Below, in pieces: positions 1 to 6,023 of a DNA stretch of 9,227 bases. Position numbers and translations under genes: made by a program. Below the pieces are notes generated by a model. The model did no database searches. It was not told the origin of the DNA and was given only the letters and a program-made list of their open reading frames with translations. Positions within the stretch are counted from its first letter, which is position 1. Every line of letters starts with the position of its first letter. Source of the stretch: Desulfosporosinus sp. UBA4726 (GTDB lineage: Bacteria; Bacillota; Desulfitobacteriia; Desulfitobacteriales; Desulfitobacteriaceae); the NCBI GenBank assembly GCA_002404215.1, contig DHJG01000156.1, positions 8,726 to 17,952 of the forward strand. The letters are read 5' to 3'.

Positions 1-21
1 TGGACTTTGGACTTTGGACTT
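1..21. repeat. three direct copies of a 7-bp unit (TGGACTT)
   Basis: The first 21 bases are three exact head-to-tail copies of TGGACTT. The array may continue to the left of the window, so its true length is unknown. A related TTGGACT occurs once more at 48-54. No gene is visible across it. It could be a simple-sequence repeat prone to slippage; nothing shows a function. Confidence 0.8.
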
Positions 22-81
22 TCGTTTTAGTGAAAGTTTAACATCGATTGGACTAAAATACGAGGAATCGTACCTGAGATA

Positions 82-90
82 TGTTATAGT
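82..90 (+). promoter_or_regulatory. possible extended -10 promoter for the corA-like gene
   Basis: TGTTATAGT matches an extended -10 element (TGn followed by TATAAT, one mismatch) and lies 48 bases before the chosen start at 139. No good -35 hexamer sits 16-18 bases upstream; the TTGGAC at 48-53 is too far away. Extended -10 promoters can work without a strong -35, so the call is plausible but weak. Confidence 0.35.
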
Positions 91-123
91 ATCTAATAGC
101 AAAAGTGGACATCGTGAATGGAT

Positions 124-130
124 GAAGGAG
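124..130 (+). promoter_or_regulatory. ribosome binding site that fixes the corA-like start at 139
   Basis: GAAGGAG ends 8 bases before the ATG at 139. The upstream in-frame ATG at 118 has only a weak purine stretch before it, and this site would lie inside its coding region. That argues for initiation at 139. Confidence 0.7.
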
Positions 131-138
131 AATTGCGG

Positions 139-1101
139 ATGGAGACATTTTATATTAATCCACACGGTATCAAAGTAATTCAGAAAAAGAAGCCGCAATC
201 GGGAGTTAAGGCAGGGTTTGAGGTCTTTGTACTGGGTCCTGAAGAATGGGATAAAGTTCCACACATGTTGGCTGCCCAAATTCAGGCATCAGAATGGCTG
301 GAACGTCTGCGTGTACGTGAAGCAGGTGAGTTGGGAAAAAATATAAGAGAAGGATCATTGCATTTTCGCCCTCATTTTGATCGATTGAACGCGAATGTCC
401 ATTATGTTTGTTTTCGGGATATTGATGAGCACAAGCAGGAACGCCCGATGCGTTTGTTCGTAACCTCGAACGTTTGTATTTTGTTGGGATGGAACGGGGT
501 TACGCCGGAGCATCTGACCGAATGGGCACAAAACGGTACTCTGACAACTCCTCTAGACCTGGCGTGCGCTTTGGGCTTGAGAGTATTGAGGCACCATCAA
601 AGATATTTGGAAATGCTTGAGGATCAAATGGACCTTGTCGAAGAGAAGATTCTGTTGGCCCCGCTTTCTTGGCAGTTAAAACAGATTATCTCTTTGCGCC
701 GTAAAATATTGGTCTTGAAACGATCATTAAACGCCCATCAGAGCGTTTTCGAGCGGTTCAAGAACATTCAGAAATTGCAATATGGGGATCTCCAAGAGGA
801 ATTAATATTAGAGATGACGCAAGCTACGCTTTCCGTTCACCAAACGCATGCGATGATCGAAAGTTTAAGAGAAGCTTATCAGGCGGCGGTCGATAATCGA
901 GCCAATGATATTATGAAGGTGCTGACGCTGGTAGCGACCATTATATTGCCGATTACTTTGTTGACCGGTTTCTTTGGCATGAACTTCAAATTCATGCCTT
1001 CTATTTATCAACCACATGGTATCTTAATTTTTTATGGTTTATCAACTCTCATCTTCCTGGTGGTTATGATTTATTTCTGGAAGAAAAAGTGGTTGCATTA
1101 A
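139..1101 (+). CDS. CorA-family divalent metal cation (magnesium) channel protein
   Basis: Predicted inner-membrane channel of the CorA/MIT family, which as homopentamers carry Mg2+ (some members Co2+, Ni2+ or Zn2+) into the cell. From the ATG at 139 it has 320 residues, normal for the family. A long soluble N-terminal part, with charged helices around residues 150-250, fits the cytoplasmic funnel. Two membrane helices follow at about 258-277 and 294-313, and a basic tail (WKKKWLH) ends the protein. The signature GMN lies at 280-282 at the end of the first helix, followed by F. The loop after it reads MPS where well-studied CorA proteins have MPE, so the usual acidic loop residue is missing. 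The in-frame ATG at 118 is a possible alternative start. There is no clear terminator before the next gene, which has its own promoter. The family call is firm; the transported ion is not shown by the sequence. Confidence 0.9.
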   Translation: METFYINPHGIKVIQKKKPQSGVKAGFEVFVLGPEEWDKVPHMLAAQIQASEWLERLRVREAGELGKNIREGSLHFRPHFDRLNANVHYVCFRDIDEHKQERPMRLFVTSNVCILLGWNGVTPEHLTEWAQNGTLTTPLDLACALGLRVLRHHQRYLEMLEDQMDLVEEKILLAPLSWQLKQIISLRRKILVLKRSLNAHQSVFERFKNIQKLQYGDLQEELILEMTQATLSVHQTHAMIESLREAYQAAVDNRANDIMKVLTLVATIILPITLLTGFFGMNFKFMPSIYQPHGILIFYGLSTLIFLVVMIYFWKKKWLH

Positions 1102-1114
1102 CATCCATCATCGC

Positions 1115-1143
1115 TTGTCATTTTAATAAAACGGTTATATACT
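1115..1143 (+). promoter_or_regulatory. sigma-A promoter for the 113-residue gene
   Basis: TTGTCA (1115-1120) and TATACT (1138-1143) are separated by 17 bases, the optimal spacing. Each hexamer differs from the consensus at one position. Transcription should begin near 1150, giving a leader of about 37 bases before the TTG start at 1187. Confidence 0.7.
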
Positions 1144-1172
1144 ATGTAAAGCTGTTGTTAGGTAATATTTTT

Positions 1173-1178
1173 GGAGGG
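1173..1178 (+). promoter_or_regulatory. ribosome binding site for the TTG start at 1187
   Basis: GGAGGG lies 8 bases before TTG at 1187. The next in-frame ATG, at 1226, has no comparable site, so the TTG is the supported start. Confidence 0.75.
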
Positions 1179-1186
1179 TTGACACA

Positions 1187-1528
1187 TTGGATAAGCTACT
1201 TGAAACGTTGAAAGAATATTTACACATGGATACTGAAATTCCTTTTGAGGATTTTTCCGAGTATTATCGCAATCTAATTGCGGAACTGACCCAAACATTT
1301 AGCGACTTGGATAAAGAGGCTCGTCTCAAAGCTCTTTATATTTGTTCGATTGTACAGTCTAATGCAGACGCTAGAGCAAAAGAAAGCAAAGTTAATGCCA
1401 AAATGTTTAAAAAGATGAGTGCAAAATGTGCTTTTTGGACTGATGCAATCAAATTTAATCTTGGTAAAGACGGGATGTCCCCTGAGGAGATTGAACTCGC
1501 AACGGAAGAAATTAATTCCGGTATCTAA
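1187..1528 (+). CDS. small conserved-looking hypothetical protein, 113 residues
   Basis: I do not recognise this family. The protein starts at TTG, supported by a GGAGGG site 8 bases upstream. It appears soluble and mostly helical, with no signal peptide and no membrane segment. The N-terminal half is acidic (many D and E over residues 6-45), a lysine-rich stretch spans about 63-80, and the C-terminus is acidic again. There are two cysteines (53 and 81), not arranged as a metal-binding pair, and one tryptophan (84). It has its own sigma-A promoter and its own terminator, so it is probably transcribed alone rather than as part of an operon. Clean signals at both ends and codon use like the neighbours support a real gene. 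No function is proposed. Confidence 0.8.
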   Translation: MDKLLETLKEYLHMDTEIPFEDFSEYYRNLIAELTQTFSDLDKEARLKALYICSIVQSNADARAKESKVNAKMFKKMSAKCAFWTDAIKFNLGKDGMSPEEIELATEEINSGI

Positions 1529-1545
1529 TTTAGTGAGCTTTCAAT

Positions 1546-1591
1546 AATAGAAGAAACATCAAGCCTTAAATGGTTTGGTGTTTCTTCTATT
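1546..1591 (+). terminator. long hairpin terminator after the 113-residue gene
   Basis: Arms 1546-1565 and 1572-1591 pair over 20 bp around the 6-base loop TTAAAT. Two pairs are G-U wobbles and the rest are Watson-Crick. The hairpin starts 17 bases after the stop codon. The 3' arm is T-rich (TTTCTTCTATTTAT), but no clean run of T follows it, so termination strength is uncertain. The A-rich 5' arm could let it act in both directions. Confidence 0.75.
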
Positions 1592-1665
1592 TATCGGATA
1601 AGTCCTTTTAATGGTTGGAGCACAATTTATGAGCTGAAGTATTCTATTATTAGTTTAAGTTTAGC

Positions 1666-1694
1666 TGAAACATTTCAACCTTCCCAAACGTAAT
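1666..1694 (+). promoter_or_regulatory. ECF (SigW-type) sigma factor promoter for the pspC-like operon
   Basis: TGAAAC (1666-1671), followed by ATTTC, and CGTAAT (1689-1694) are 17 bases apart. The Bacillus subtilis SigW consensus is TGAAAC, about 16-17 bases, then CGTA, often with a T-rich stretch after the AAC. Both core motifs match exactly. Transcription would start near 1700, about 40 bases before the ATG at 1741. A weaker sigma-A candidate, TTGGAG at 1615 with TATTCT at 1640 and a 19-base spacer, may also act here. ECF control of PspC/LiaF-type envelope-stress genes is biologically sensible. No ECF sigma gene lies in the window. Confidence 0.65.
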
Positions 1695-1740
1695 AGGAGT
1701 GCAGACGGAAACTTAACAAGAATTTATAGGGGGAACCAAC

Positions 1741-2202
1741 ATGACAGAAAGATTATATCGTTCGAAGCAAGAAAAGATGGTTGGAGGCGTTTGTGGAGGA
1801 CTGGCCGAATATTTCAGTATCGATGTCACCCTGGTACGGTTAATTGCCTTAGTTGCCTTGTTCGGGGGCGTGGGGTTCTTTGTGTACTTGGCAGGGTGGG
1901 CGATCATTCCGGAGAATCCTACCGATGGGGCTGGATATGCAGAGAATTATAAGCATGATGTGGGGGAGGCCGTCAAGGGAATAGTCTCCGATGTCAAAGA
2001 AGCAACTCAAGGGCTTGGTAGGAATGAGCATCAAGGAAATAATGAGAATCGATCGAAAATGGCCGGAGGAATTTTGGTGATATTAGGAGTATTCTTTCTG
2101 CTTCAACGTGTGCTCCCATACTGGTTTGATATGAGCAAAATGTGGCCTTTGCTTCTTATCGTGATAGGTCTCGCTATTATCTTGCGGGGGGGAAGAAAAT
2201 GA
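1741..2202 (+). CDS. PspC-domain membrane protein with C-terminal LiaF/LiaI-like membrane module
   Basis: A 153-residue membrane protein. Residues 5-60 are a PspC domain: a basic start, the glycine-rich VGGVCGGLAEYF, and a membrane helix at about 34-56 ending AGWAIIPENP, all typical of the family. A hydrophilic linker (61-106) follows. Two further hydrophobic segments lie at about 109-123 and 134-148, with the MWPLLLIVIGLAIIL pattern of LiaF/DUF5668-type membrane modules. PspC proteins sense or relay membrane stress in the phage-shock response; here that role is inferred. AGGGGG (1728-1733) lies 7 bases before the ATG. The stop overlaps the next gene's start as ATGA (2199-2202), so translation is probably coupled. 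A run of seven G (2186-2192) lies just before the stop and may be slippery. An ECF-type promoter precedes the gene. Confidence 0.88.
   Translation: MTERLYRSKQEKMVGGVCGGLAEYFSIDVTLVRLIALVALFGGVGFFVYLAGWAIIPENPTDGAGYAENYKHDVGEAVKGIVSDVKEATQGLGRNEHQGNNENRSKMAGGILVILGVFFLLQRVLPYWFDMSKMWPLLLIVIGLAIILRGGRK
2186..2193 (+). other. seven-G tract and possible -1 slippery heptamer at the pspC/liaF-like junction
   Basis: Seven consecutive G occupy 2186-2192. In the PspC frame the codons are GGG (2188-2190) and GGA (2191-2193), so 2187-2193 reads G GGG GGA, the X XXY YYZ form of a -1 slippery site. A -1 shift here enters the frame of the downstream protein six bases before its ATG, with no stop in between. 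The same tract probably also serves as the downstream gene's weak ribosome binding site. Frameshifting is possible from the sequence but not shown. Confidence 0.4.
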
Positions 2203-3164
2203 GAACAGTTTTTAATTCTGTTAGCCGAGGGTTACTCTTAATCGCGATTGGGGTTGTCTTTTTTCTGATTAATTATGGATACTTATCTTGGAGTTTATGG
2301 TTGCATATTTTCGATTTATGGCCCTTAATGCTCATCTTGGCCGGAATAGGGTTATTGTTCAGTCGGCGGATTCCAATGAGTGCTGTTTTACTAGTATTTC
2401 TCCTGTGTATGGTTGGCTACTCTATGGTCATGGGAGATAAGCCTGAGTCACGGCAAATGTTTAACCCTTTCTATTATATTAGTAGTTCAGGTGGAACTGG
2501 CACATTAGATGTACCATTACAATCTGACGTGAAAAAAGCGCGTATTAATCTCAAGTTGGAAGGAGCTCAGGTCCAAATACAGGCTCTTGATTCTGTGAAC
2601 AGCGAGCCCCAACTTATTTCAGGAAAGTATAAATGGAAAAGCCAAGGTTCCATCCTAGGGCCTCAAGGAGCGGGTTTCAGTACCGAGCAAGCGGGAGATA
2701 CCCTAACAGCCACACTCTCTCCCGCTTTATTAGGGGAGAATGATAAACTAAATCTGAGCGATTTAGAGCTAAACTTATCGACGAAGGTGCATTATGACTT
2801 GGATATTACGGCAGGGGCGATCAATGGGACCATCGATTTGCAACGCCTTTTGATGGACAATCTTAAAATTGGTACAGGTGCCAGTAAATTTGAACTCCGA
2901 TTTGGAGATACGGGAATTGTAACAAAGGGAAAGATTGATAGTGGCGCTTCTGAGCTAACCTTGGTCGTTCCTGAAAATGTAGGGTTGAATGTTCGCTTAA
3001 GTGGAGTAGTCAGTAGTACCAATTTCGTGGGCTCAGGATTATTGCTTGAAGATAAAAATTGGGTTAGTCCGAACTACACTGAAGCAAAAACGAAGATTGA
3101 CTTAGAGATTTCCACAGCAGCAGGATCAGTTCAATTAGAACGTTCCAAGGTAAGTATTCAATAG
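2199..3164 (+). CDS. LiaF-like membrane protein with C-terminal toastrack domain
   Basis: A 321-residue protein. Three membrane helices lie at about 11-26, 35-54 and 60-77, the second carrying the DLWPLMLILAGIGLLF pattern of LiaF/DUF5668 modules. The rest (about 97-315) is beta-rich and resembles the LiaF C-terminal/DUF4097 toastrack fold, including an internal repeat, KIGTGASKFELRFGD at 223-237 and KIDSGASELTLVVPE at 245-259. In Bacillus, LiaF restrains the LiaSR envelope-stress system; other toastrack proteins are adhesive or sensory partners of PspC. No histidine kinase or regulator gene is present, so the partner is unknown. The frame is open back to 2142, but the ATG at 2199 is favoured because it forms the ATGA overlap with the PspC gene and follows a G-rich site (2186-2192). 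Its N-terminal module resembles the C-terminal module of the preceding protein. Confidence 0.82.
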   Translation: MRTVFNSVSRGLLLIAIGVVFFLINYGYLSWSLWLHIFDLWPLMLILAGIGLLFSRRIPMSAVLLVFLLCMVGYSMVMGDKPESRQMFNPFYYISSSGGTGTLDVPLQSDVKKARINLKLEGAQVQIQALDSVNSEPQLISGKYKWKSQGSILGPQGAGFSTEQAGDTLTATLSPALLGENDKLNLSDLELNLSTKVHYDLDITAGAINGTIDLQRLLMDNLKIGTGASKFELRFGDTGIVTKGKIDSGASELTLVVPENVGLNVRLSGVVSSTNFVGSGLLLEDKNWVSPNYTEAKTKIDLEISTAAGSVQLERSKVSIQ

Positions 3165-3186
3165 TTCTATCTTATTGTACCTTCAG

Positions 3187-3245
3187 TATAATAAGGAAAG
3201 GTTAAAGGAAATGTATCAGCTGTCCTTTAACCTTTCCTTATTATA
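3187..3245 (+). terminator. perfect 23-bp hairpin after the LiaF-like gene
   Basis: Arms 3187-3209 and 3223-3245 are exact reverse complements over 23 bp and enclose a 13-base loop (3210-3222). The hairpin begins 22 bases after the stop codon. The 3' arm is T-rich, but only a weak ATCTGACTTC follows, not a clean T run. It most likely terminates the pspC-like operon and may work in both directions. Perfect pairing of this length is more than a terminator needs, so a small inverted-repeat relic cannot be excluded. Confidence 0.7.
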
Positions 3246-3326
3246 TCTGACTTCATATCACTGAACCTAAATCAAAACAGGACTTTCGAGATTAGAACAT
3301 CACTAAGAATGGTAAGATATCAGATG

Positions 3327-3380
3327 GTAGGGGCCGTGGTGGGGAGACGGGAGCGTCGGCGTCGGCGATCCTGTACCACA
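3327..3380. other. unexplained GC-rich block with hairpin potential
   Basis: Bases 3327-3377 are about 73% G+C by hand count, inside an AT-rich intergenic stretch. GTGGT (3336-3340) can pair with ACCAC (3375-3379), and inside that GACG (3346-3349) pairs with CGTC (3354-3357) around a GGAG tetraloop. CGTCGG is repeated in tandem from 3354. A 31-codon arginine-rich frame from ATG 3324 to TAA 3417 crosses the block, but it has no good ribosome binding site and is probably chance. The block lies upstream of the next promoter, so it is not that gene's leader. It matches no RNA family that I recognise. Confidence 0.5.
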
Positions 3381-3390
3381 AAGGATGAAG

Positions 3391-3420
3391 TTGCTGTGAA
3401 TAGGCCTAAGATGTTATAAT
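3391..3420 (+). promoter_or_regulatory. extended -10 sigma-A promoter for the nucleotidyltransferase-scpB operon
   Basis: TTGCTG (3391-3396), an 18-base spacer, and TATAAT (3415-3420) preceded by TG at 3412-3413 give a perfect extended -10. Transcription would begin near 3427, leaving a leader of about 37 bases. It is the only convincing promoter found for the five genes up to 9045. Confidence 0.75.
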
Positions 3421-3463
3421 TTAAAAAATAAGCCCTTTTTAATAAGAGATTTGAGGATGTAAT

Positions 3464-6010
3464 ATGGATATCATTTTGGCTCATCGCCAAATGGATTTTG
3501 ATGCGTTAGCATCTATGGTGGCTGCCCAAAAGCTTTATCCCAACAGCGTGTTAGTCATAGACGGGAAACCGAACGTCTATGTTCAAGATTTTTTGGCGCT
3601 ATCTAGGGATCAACTACGGTTTCGTAAAGCTCAGGATATTAAGGTGGACGAGGTTTCCCGAGTCATTTTGGTAGATACCCATGAGCTACGCCGGGCGGGT
3701 TTGCTAGGCGAAAAGGTGTCTCGAATTCCTGGAGTTAAGGTGGAAATTTATGATCATCATCCCTACTCAGGAAAGCTCGAACCAGGGATGGTCATTGAAC
3801 CGGTCGGAGCTTGCGCAACGCTCCTTGTTGAAAAATTAGCTGGAATCGGGTTACCCTTAAGCAGTTTCGAAGCGACTTTGATTGCTATCGGAATTTATGA
3901 CGATACCGGAAGTTTGTTGTTTGATAGTACCACAGTTCGTGATGTTCGCGCTGTGGCTTACTTGTTAGAGCAAGGTGCGAACTTAGGAGTTATTGCACAA
4001 TATTTAAGACGAGCGCTTGCAGAAGAACAAAAAGAACTATTGCAAAATTTGTTAGACCAAGGTCAGACGGAACTTTTCGATGGGTTACCGGTTTATCTTT
4101 CGTATGCTGAGACAGAGGACTATGTCGGCGGGCTTGCTCTATTGGCTCATAAAGTAGGAGAACTAGAGAGCGCTGATACATGGTTTCTATTGGTTAAAAT
4201 GGAGAATCGGGTGTACCTCGTGGGCCGTTCAAGAGGCAGGGGTTTACCGGTCAATCAATTAGTACAGGTATTTGGTGGCGCGGGCCATGAGAGGGCTGCT
4301 TCTGCCACTATCAAGGATGCTGAACTCCCAGTTATATTGAAGCAACTGCGTGCGGCGATTCAGAGCCGTGCTAAACGGCCTCATCTTGTTCGGGATATGA
4401 TGAGTTATCCGGTTAAGACCGTATCTCCGGAGACTCGGCTAGGTGAGGTCGAACAAATGCTCTTGCGTTATGGGCACACTGGAGTGCCTGTCACAGAGGA
4501 TAAGTGCTTGGTAGGGATTATTTCTCGACGTGATGTCGACAAGGCAATCAAACACGGTCTGCAACACGCCCCAGTGAAGGGCTTTATGACGACAAATGTG
4601 ACAACGGTGGATGTAGAGGCATCTTGGGAGGAAGTTCAGCGACTGATGGTCCAGCACGACATTGGACGTCTCCCCGTGGTTGAAGAAGGCAACGTTGTTG
4701 GCATCGTATCGCGGTCTGATGTTTTGCGTCTCGTTCACGGCAGTACGCTTCCTATTGAGACGCAACTTGTTCGAGAGCGTAGTATCGCCATGCGTCAGGA
4801 TATCTTAGATTTGATAGAAGGTCTGCCGAAAGAGATCCAGAATATCCTTAAAAAGGTGAGAGATACTGCAGAGAAAGAAGGGTGCTCTGTTTATCTTGTG
4901 GGAGGCTTTGTCAGGGATTTGCTACTATTTTCTCCTACTCAGGATTTGGATTTCGTAGTCGAAGGGAGCGGCGGTCAATTTGCCAGGGCCTTGATTGAAT
5001 GCATGCCAGATGGTAAAATAACCCAACACATTAAGTTCGGAACAGCTCAAATCATTTTTCCCGATGGGAGTCATCTTGACGTAGCTAGTACGCGGTGGGA
5101 ATATTATTCCTTCCCTGGCGCACTTCCTCAAGTGGAAGAATCCTGTCTGCGCGATGACCTGTTTCGACGCGATTTTACTATTAATACGATGGCGATTTGT
5201 TTGAATGCTGATCGTTTTGGAGAACTAGTGGATTATTATGGTGGTAAGCGAGATTTGCAGCAAAGAGAAATTCATTGTCTACATAATCTTAGCTTCATTG
5301 ATGACCCTACTCGGATGCTTAGGGCTATACGTTTTGCTGATCGTTATGGTTTTAATATAGCTAAAGAAACTCTTGAGGCGTTCAATACTGCAATTGAGAC
5401 AGGTGTTCTTTCGGAACTTAGCATTGAACGTTTTACGGAAGAAATTCTGCTCATTTTTAAAGAAGTTAATTATTTGGCTATGGGCCAGACCTTAATTCGT
5501 AGTGGCTTGTTTAAAGCGTGGTTTGGTGAAGATTATGCTTGGAACTTTGACCTTGAAGATAGGGAAGTCAGTGCTGATTGGTCGTTGAACACGCGTTGGT
5601 TAATCTCTGTTTCCAAAATGGATTCAGCTACCATTGGAAAATTACTTGATCGAGTATGTCTGAATAGATCTCTAAGGGATGATACCATGACCTTTGTACA
5701 TTTGCGCGAGTGTTTAACTAAGCCGTTGACATTAAGTGAGATGGACCAATTGCTAAGCAAAGTTTCAAAGGAAGTTGTACTGGTTTTAGTCCGGGATGAA
5801 CGACTTAACAGTCGAATGACGGAATACCTAGAGGCCAGTAACAAGATTAACATGTCCCTTGATGGGAAGGCTCTTATCCAGATGGGTATTAAGGAAGGGC
5901 CAAGGATCGGCGAAATCCTAGATGAAGTACGCTTAGCTTGGCTCCAAGGTCGAATAAACACCTTAGAAGAAGAAAAGGATTTAGTACGCCAGCGGGTTGA
6001 TGCCCGTTGA
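3464..6010 (+). CDS. DHH phosphoesterase - CBS pair - tRNA nucleotidyltransferase/poly(A) polymerase fusion
   Basis: An 848-residue three-part cytoplasmic enzyme. Residues 1-300 are a DHH/DHHA1 phosphoesterase with intact metal-site motifs: H7 and D11-x-D13, D71-T-H-E74, D97-H-H99, GIYDDTG at 143-149 and GGAGHERAA at 271-279. Relatives (NrnA type) cleave short RNAs or pAp. Two CBS domains follow (about 308-363 and 371-427), which in other proteins bind adenosine nucleotides. Residues 470-830 form a class II nucleotidyltransferase: GGFVRDLL at 480-487, DLD metal pair at 494-496, RRDFTIN at 568-574, DDPTRMLRAIRF at 613-624, and a late DGKALIQMGIKEGP segment at 800-813 typical of tRNA nucleotidyltransferases. 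Known enzymes with this layout include A-adding tRNA nucleotidyltransferases that finish the CCA end; a poly(A) polymerase or full CCA-adding role cannot be excluded. The usual EDxxR motif reads DDPTR. The ATG follows GAGG at 3453-3456 with 7-base spacing. First gene of the operon. Confidence 0.9.
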   Translation: MDIILAHRQMDFDALASMVAAQKLYPNSVLVIDGKPNVYVQDFLALSRDQLRFRKAQDIKVDEVSRVILVDTHELRRAGLLGEKVSRIPGVKVEIYDHHPYSGKLEPGMVIEPVGACATLLVEKLAGIGLPLSSFEATLIAIGIYDDTGSLLFDSTTVRDVRAVAYLLEQGANLGVIAQYLRRALAEEQKELLQNLLDQGQTELFDGLPVYLSYAETEDYVGGLALLAHKVGELESADTWFLLVKMENRVYLVGRSRGRGLPVNQLVQVFGGAGHERAASATIKDAELPVILKQLRAAIQSRAKRPHLVRDMMSYPVKTVSPETRLGEVEQMLLRYGHTGVPVTEDKCLVGIISRRDVDKAIKHGLQHAPVKGFMTTNVTTVDVEASWEEVQRLMVQHDIGRLPVVEEGNVVGIVSRSDVLRLVHGSTLPIETQLVRERSIAMRQDILDLIEGLPKEIQNILKKVRDTAEKEGCSVYLVGGFVRDLLLFSPTQDLDFVVEGSGGQFARALIECMPDGKITQHIKFGTAQIIFPDGSHLDVASTRWEYYSFPGALPQVEESCLRDDLFRRDFTINTMAICLNADRFGELVDYYGGKRDLQQREIHCLHNLSFIDDPTRMLRAIRFADRYGFNIAKETLEAFNTAIETGVLSELSIERFTEEILLIFKEVNYLAMGQTLIRSGLFKAWFGEDYAWNFDLEDREVSADWSLNTRWLISVSKMDSATIGKLLDRVCLNRSLRDDTMTFVHLRECLTKPLTLSEMDQLLSKVSKEVVLVLVRDERLNSRMTEYLEASNKINMSLDGKALIQMGIKEGPRIGEILDEVRLAWLQGRINTLEEEKDLVRQRVDAR

Positions 6011-6016
6011 AGGAGG
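6010..6016 (+). promoter_or_regulatory. ribosome binding site that sets a TTG start at 6024
   Basis: AAGGAGG overlaps the last base of the upstream gene's TGA and ends 7 bases before TTG at 6024. The longer reading from 5997 would place this near-perfect site inside the coding region and has nothing comparable upstream. Confidence 0.75.
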
Positions 6017-6023
6017 AAAACAT

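Noticed and set aside
3324..3419. 31-codon arginine-rich reading frame across the GC-rich block
   Set aside because: No ribosome binding site, and its composition follows directly from the GC-rich repeat. It also ends inside the -10 box of the next promoter.
3246..3463. Search for a riboswitch or leader RNA upstream of the nucleotidyltransferase gene
   Set aside because: The promoter at 3391-3420 leaves a leader of only about 37 bases, too short for a known riboswitch; the GC-rich block is upstream of the transcript start.
4439..4765. Minus-strand open frame (108 codons) opposite the CBS domains
   Set aside because: It lies wholly within conserved coding sequence on the other strand; no start signals.
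5533..5961. Long minus-strand open frame (142 codons) opposite the nucleotidyltransferase gene
   Set aside because: Shadow of the confident + strand coding region; serine- and arginine-rich composition, no ribosome binding site and no family-like motif.
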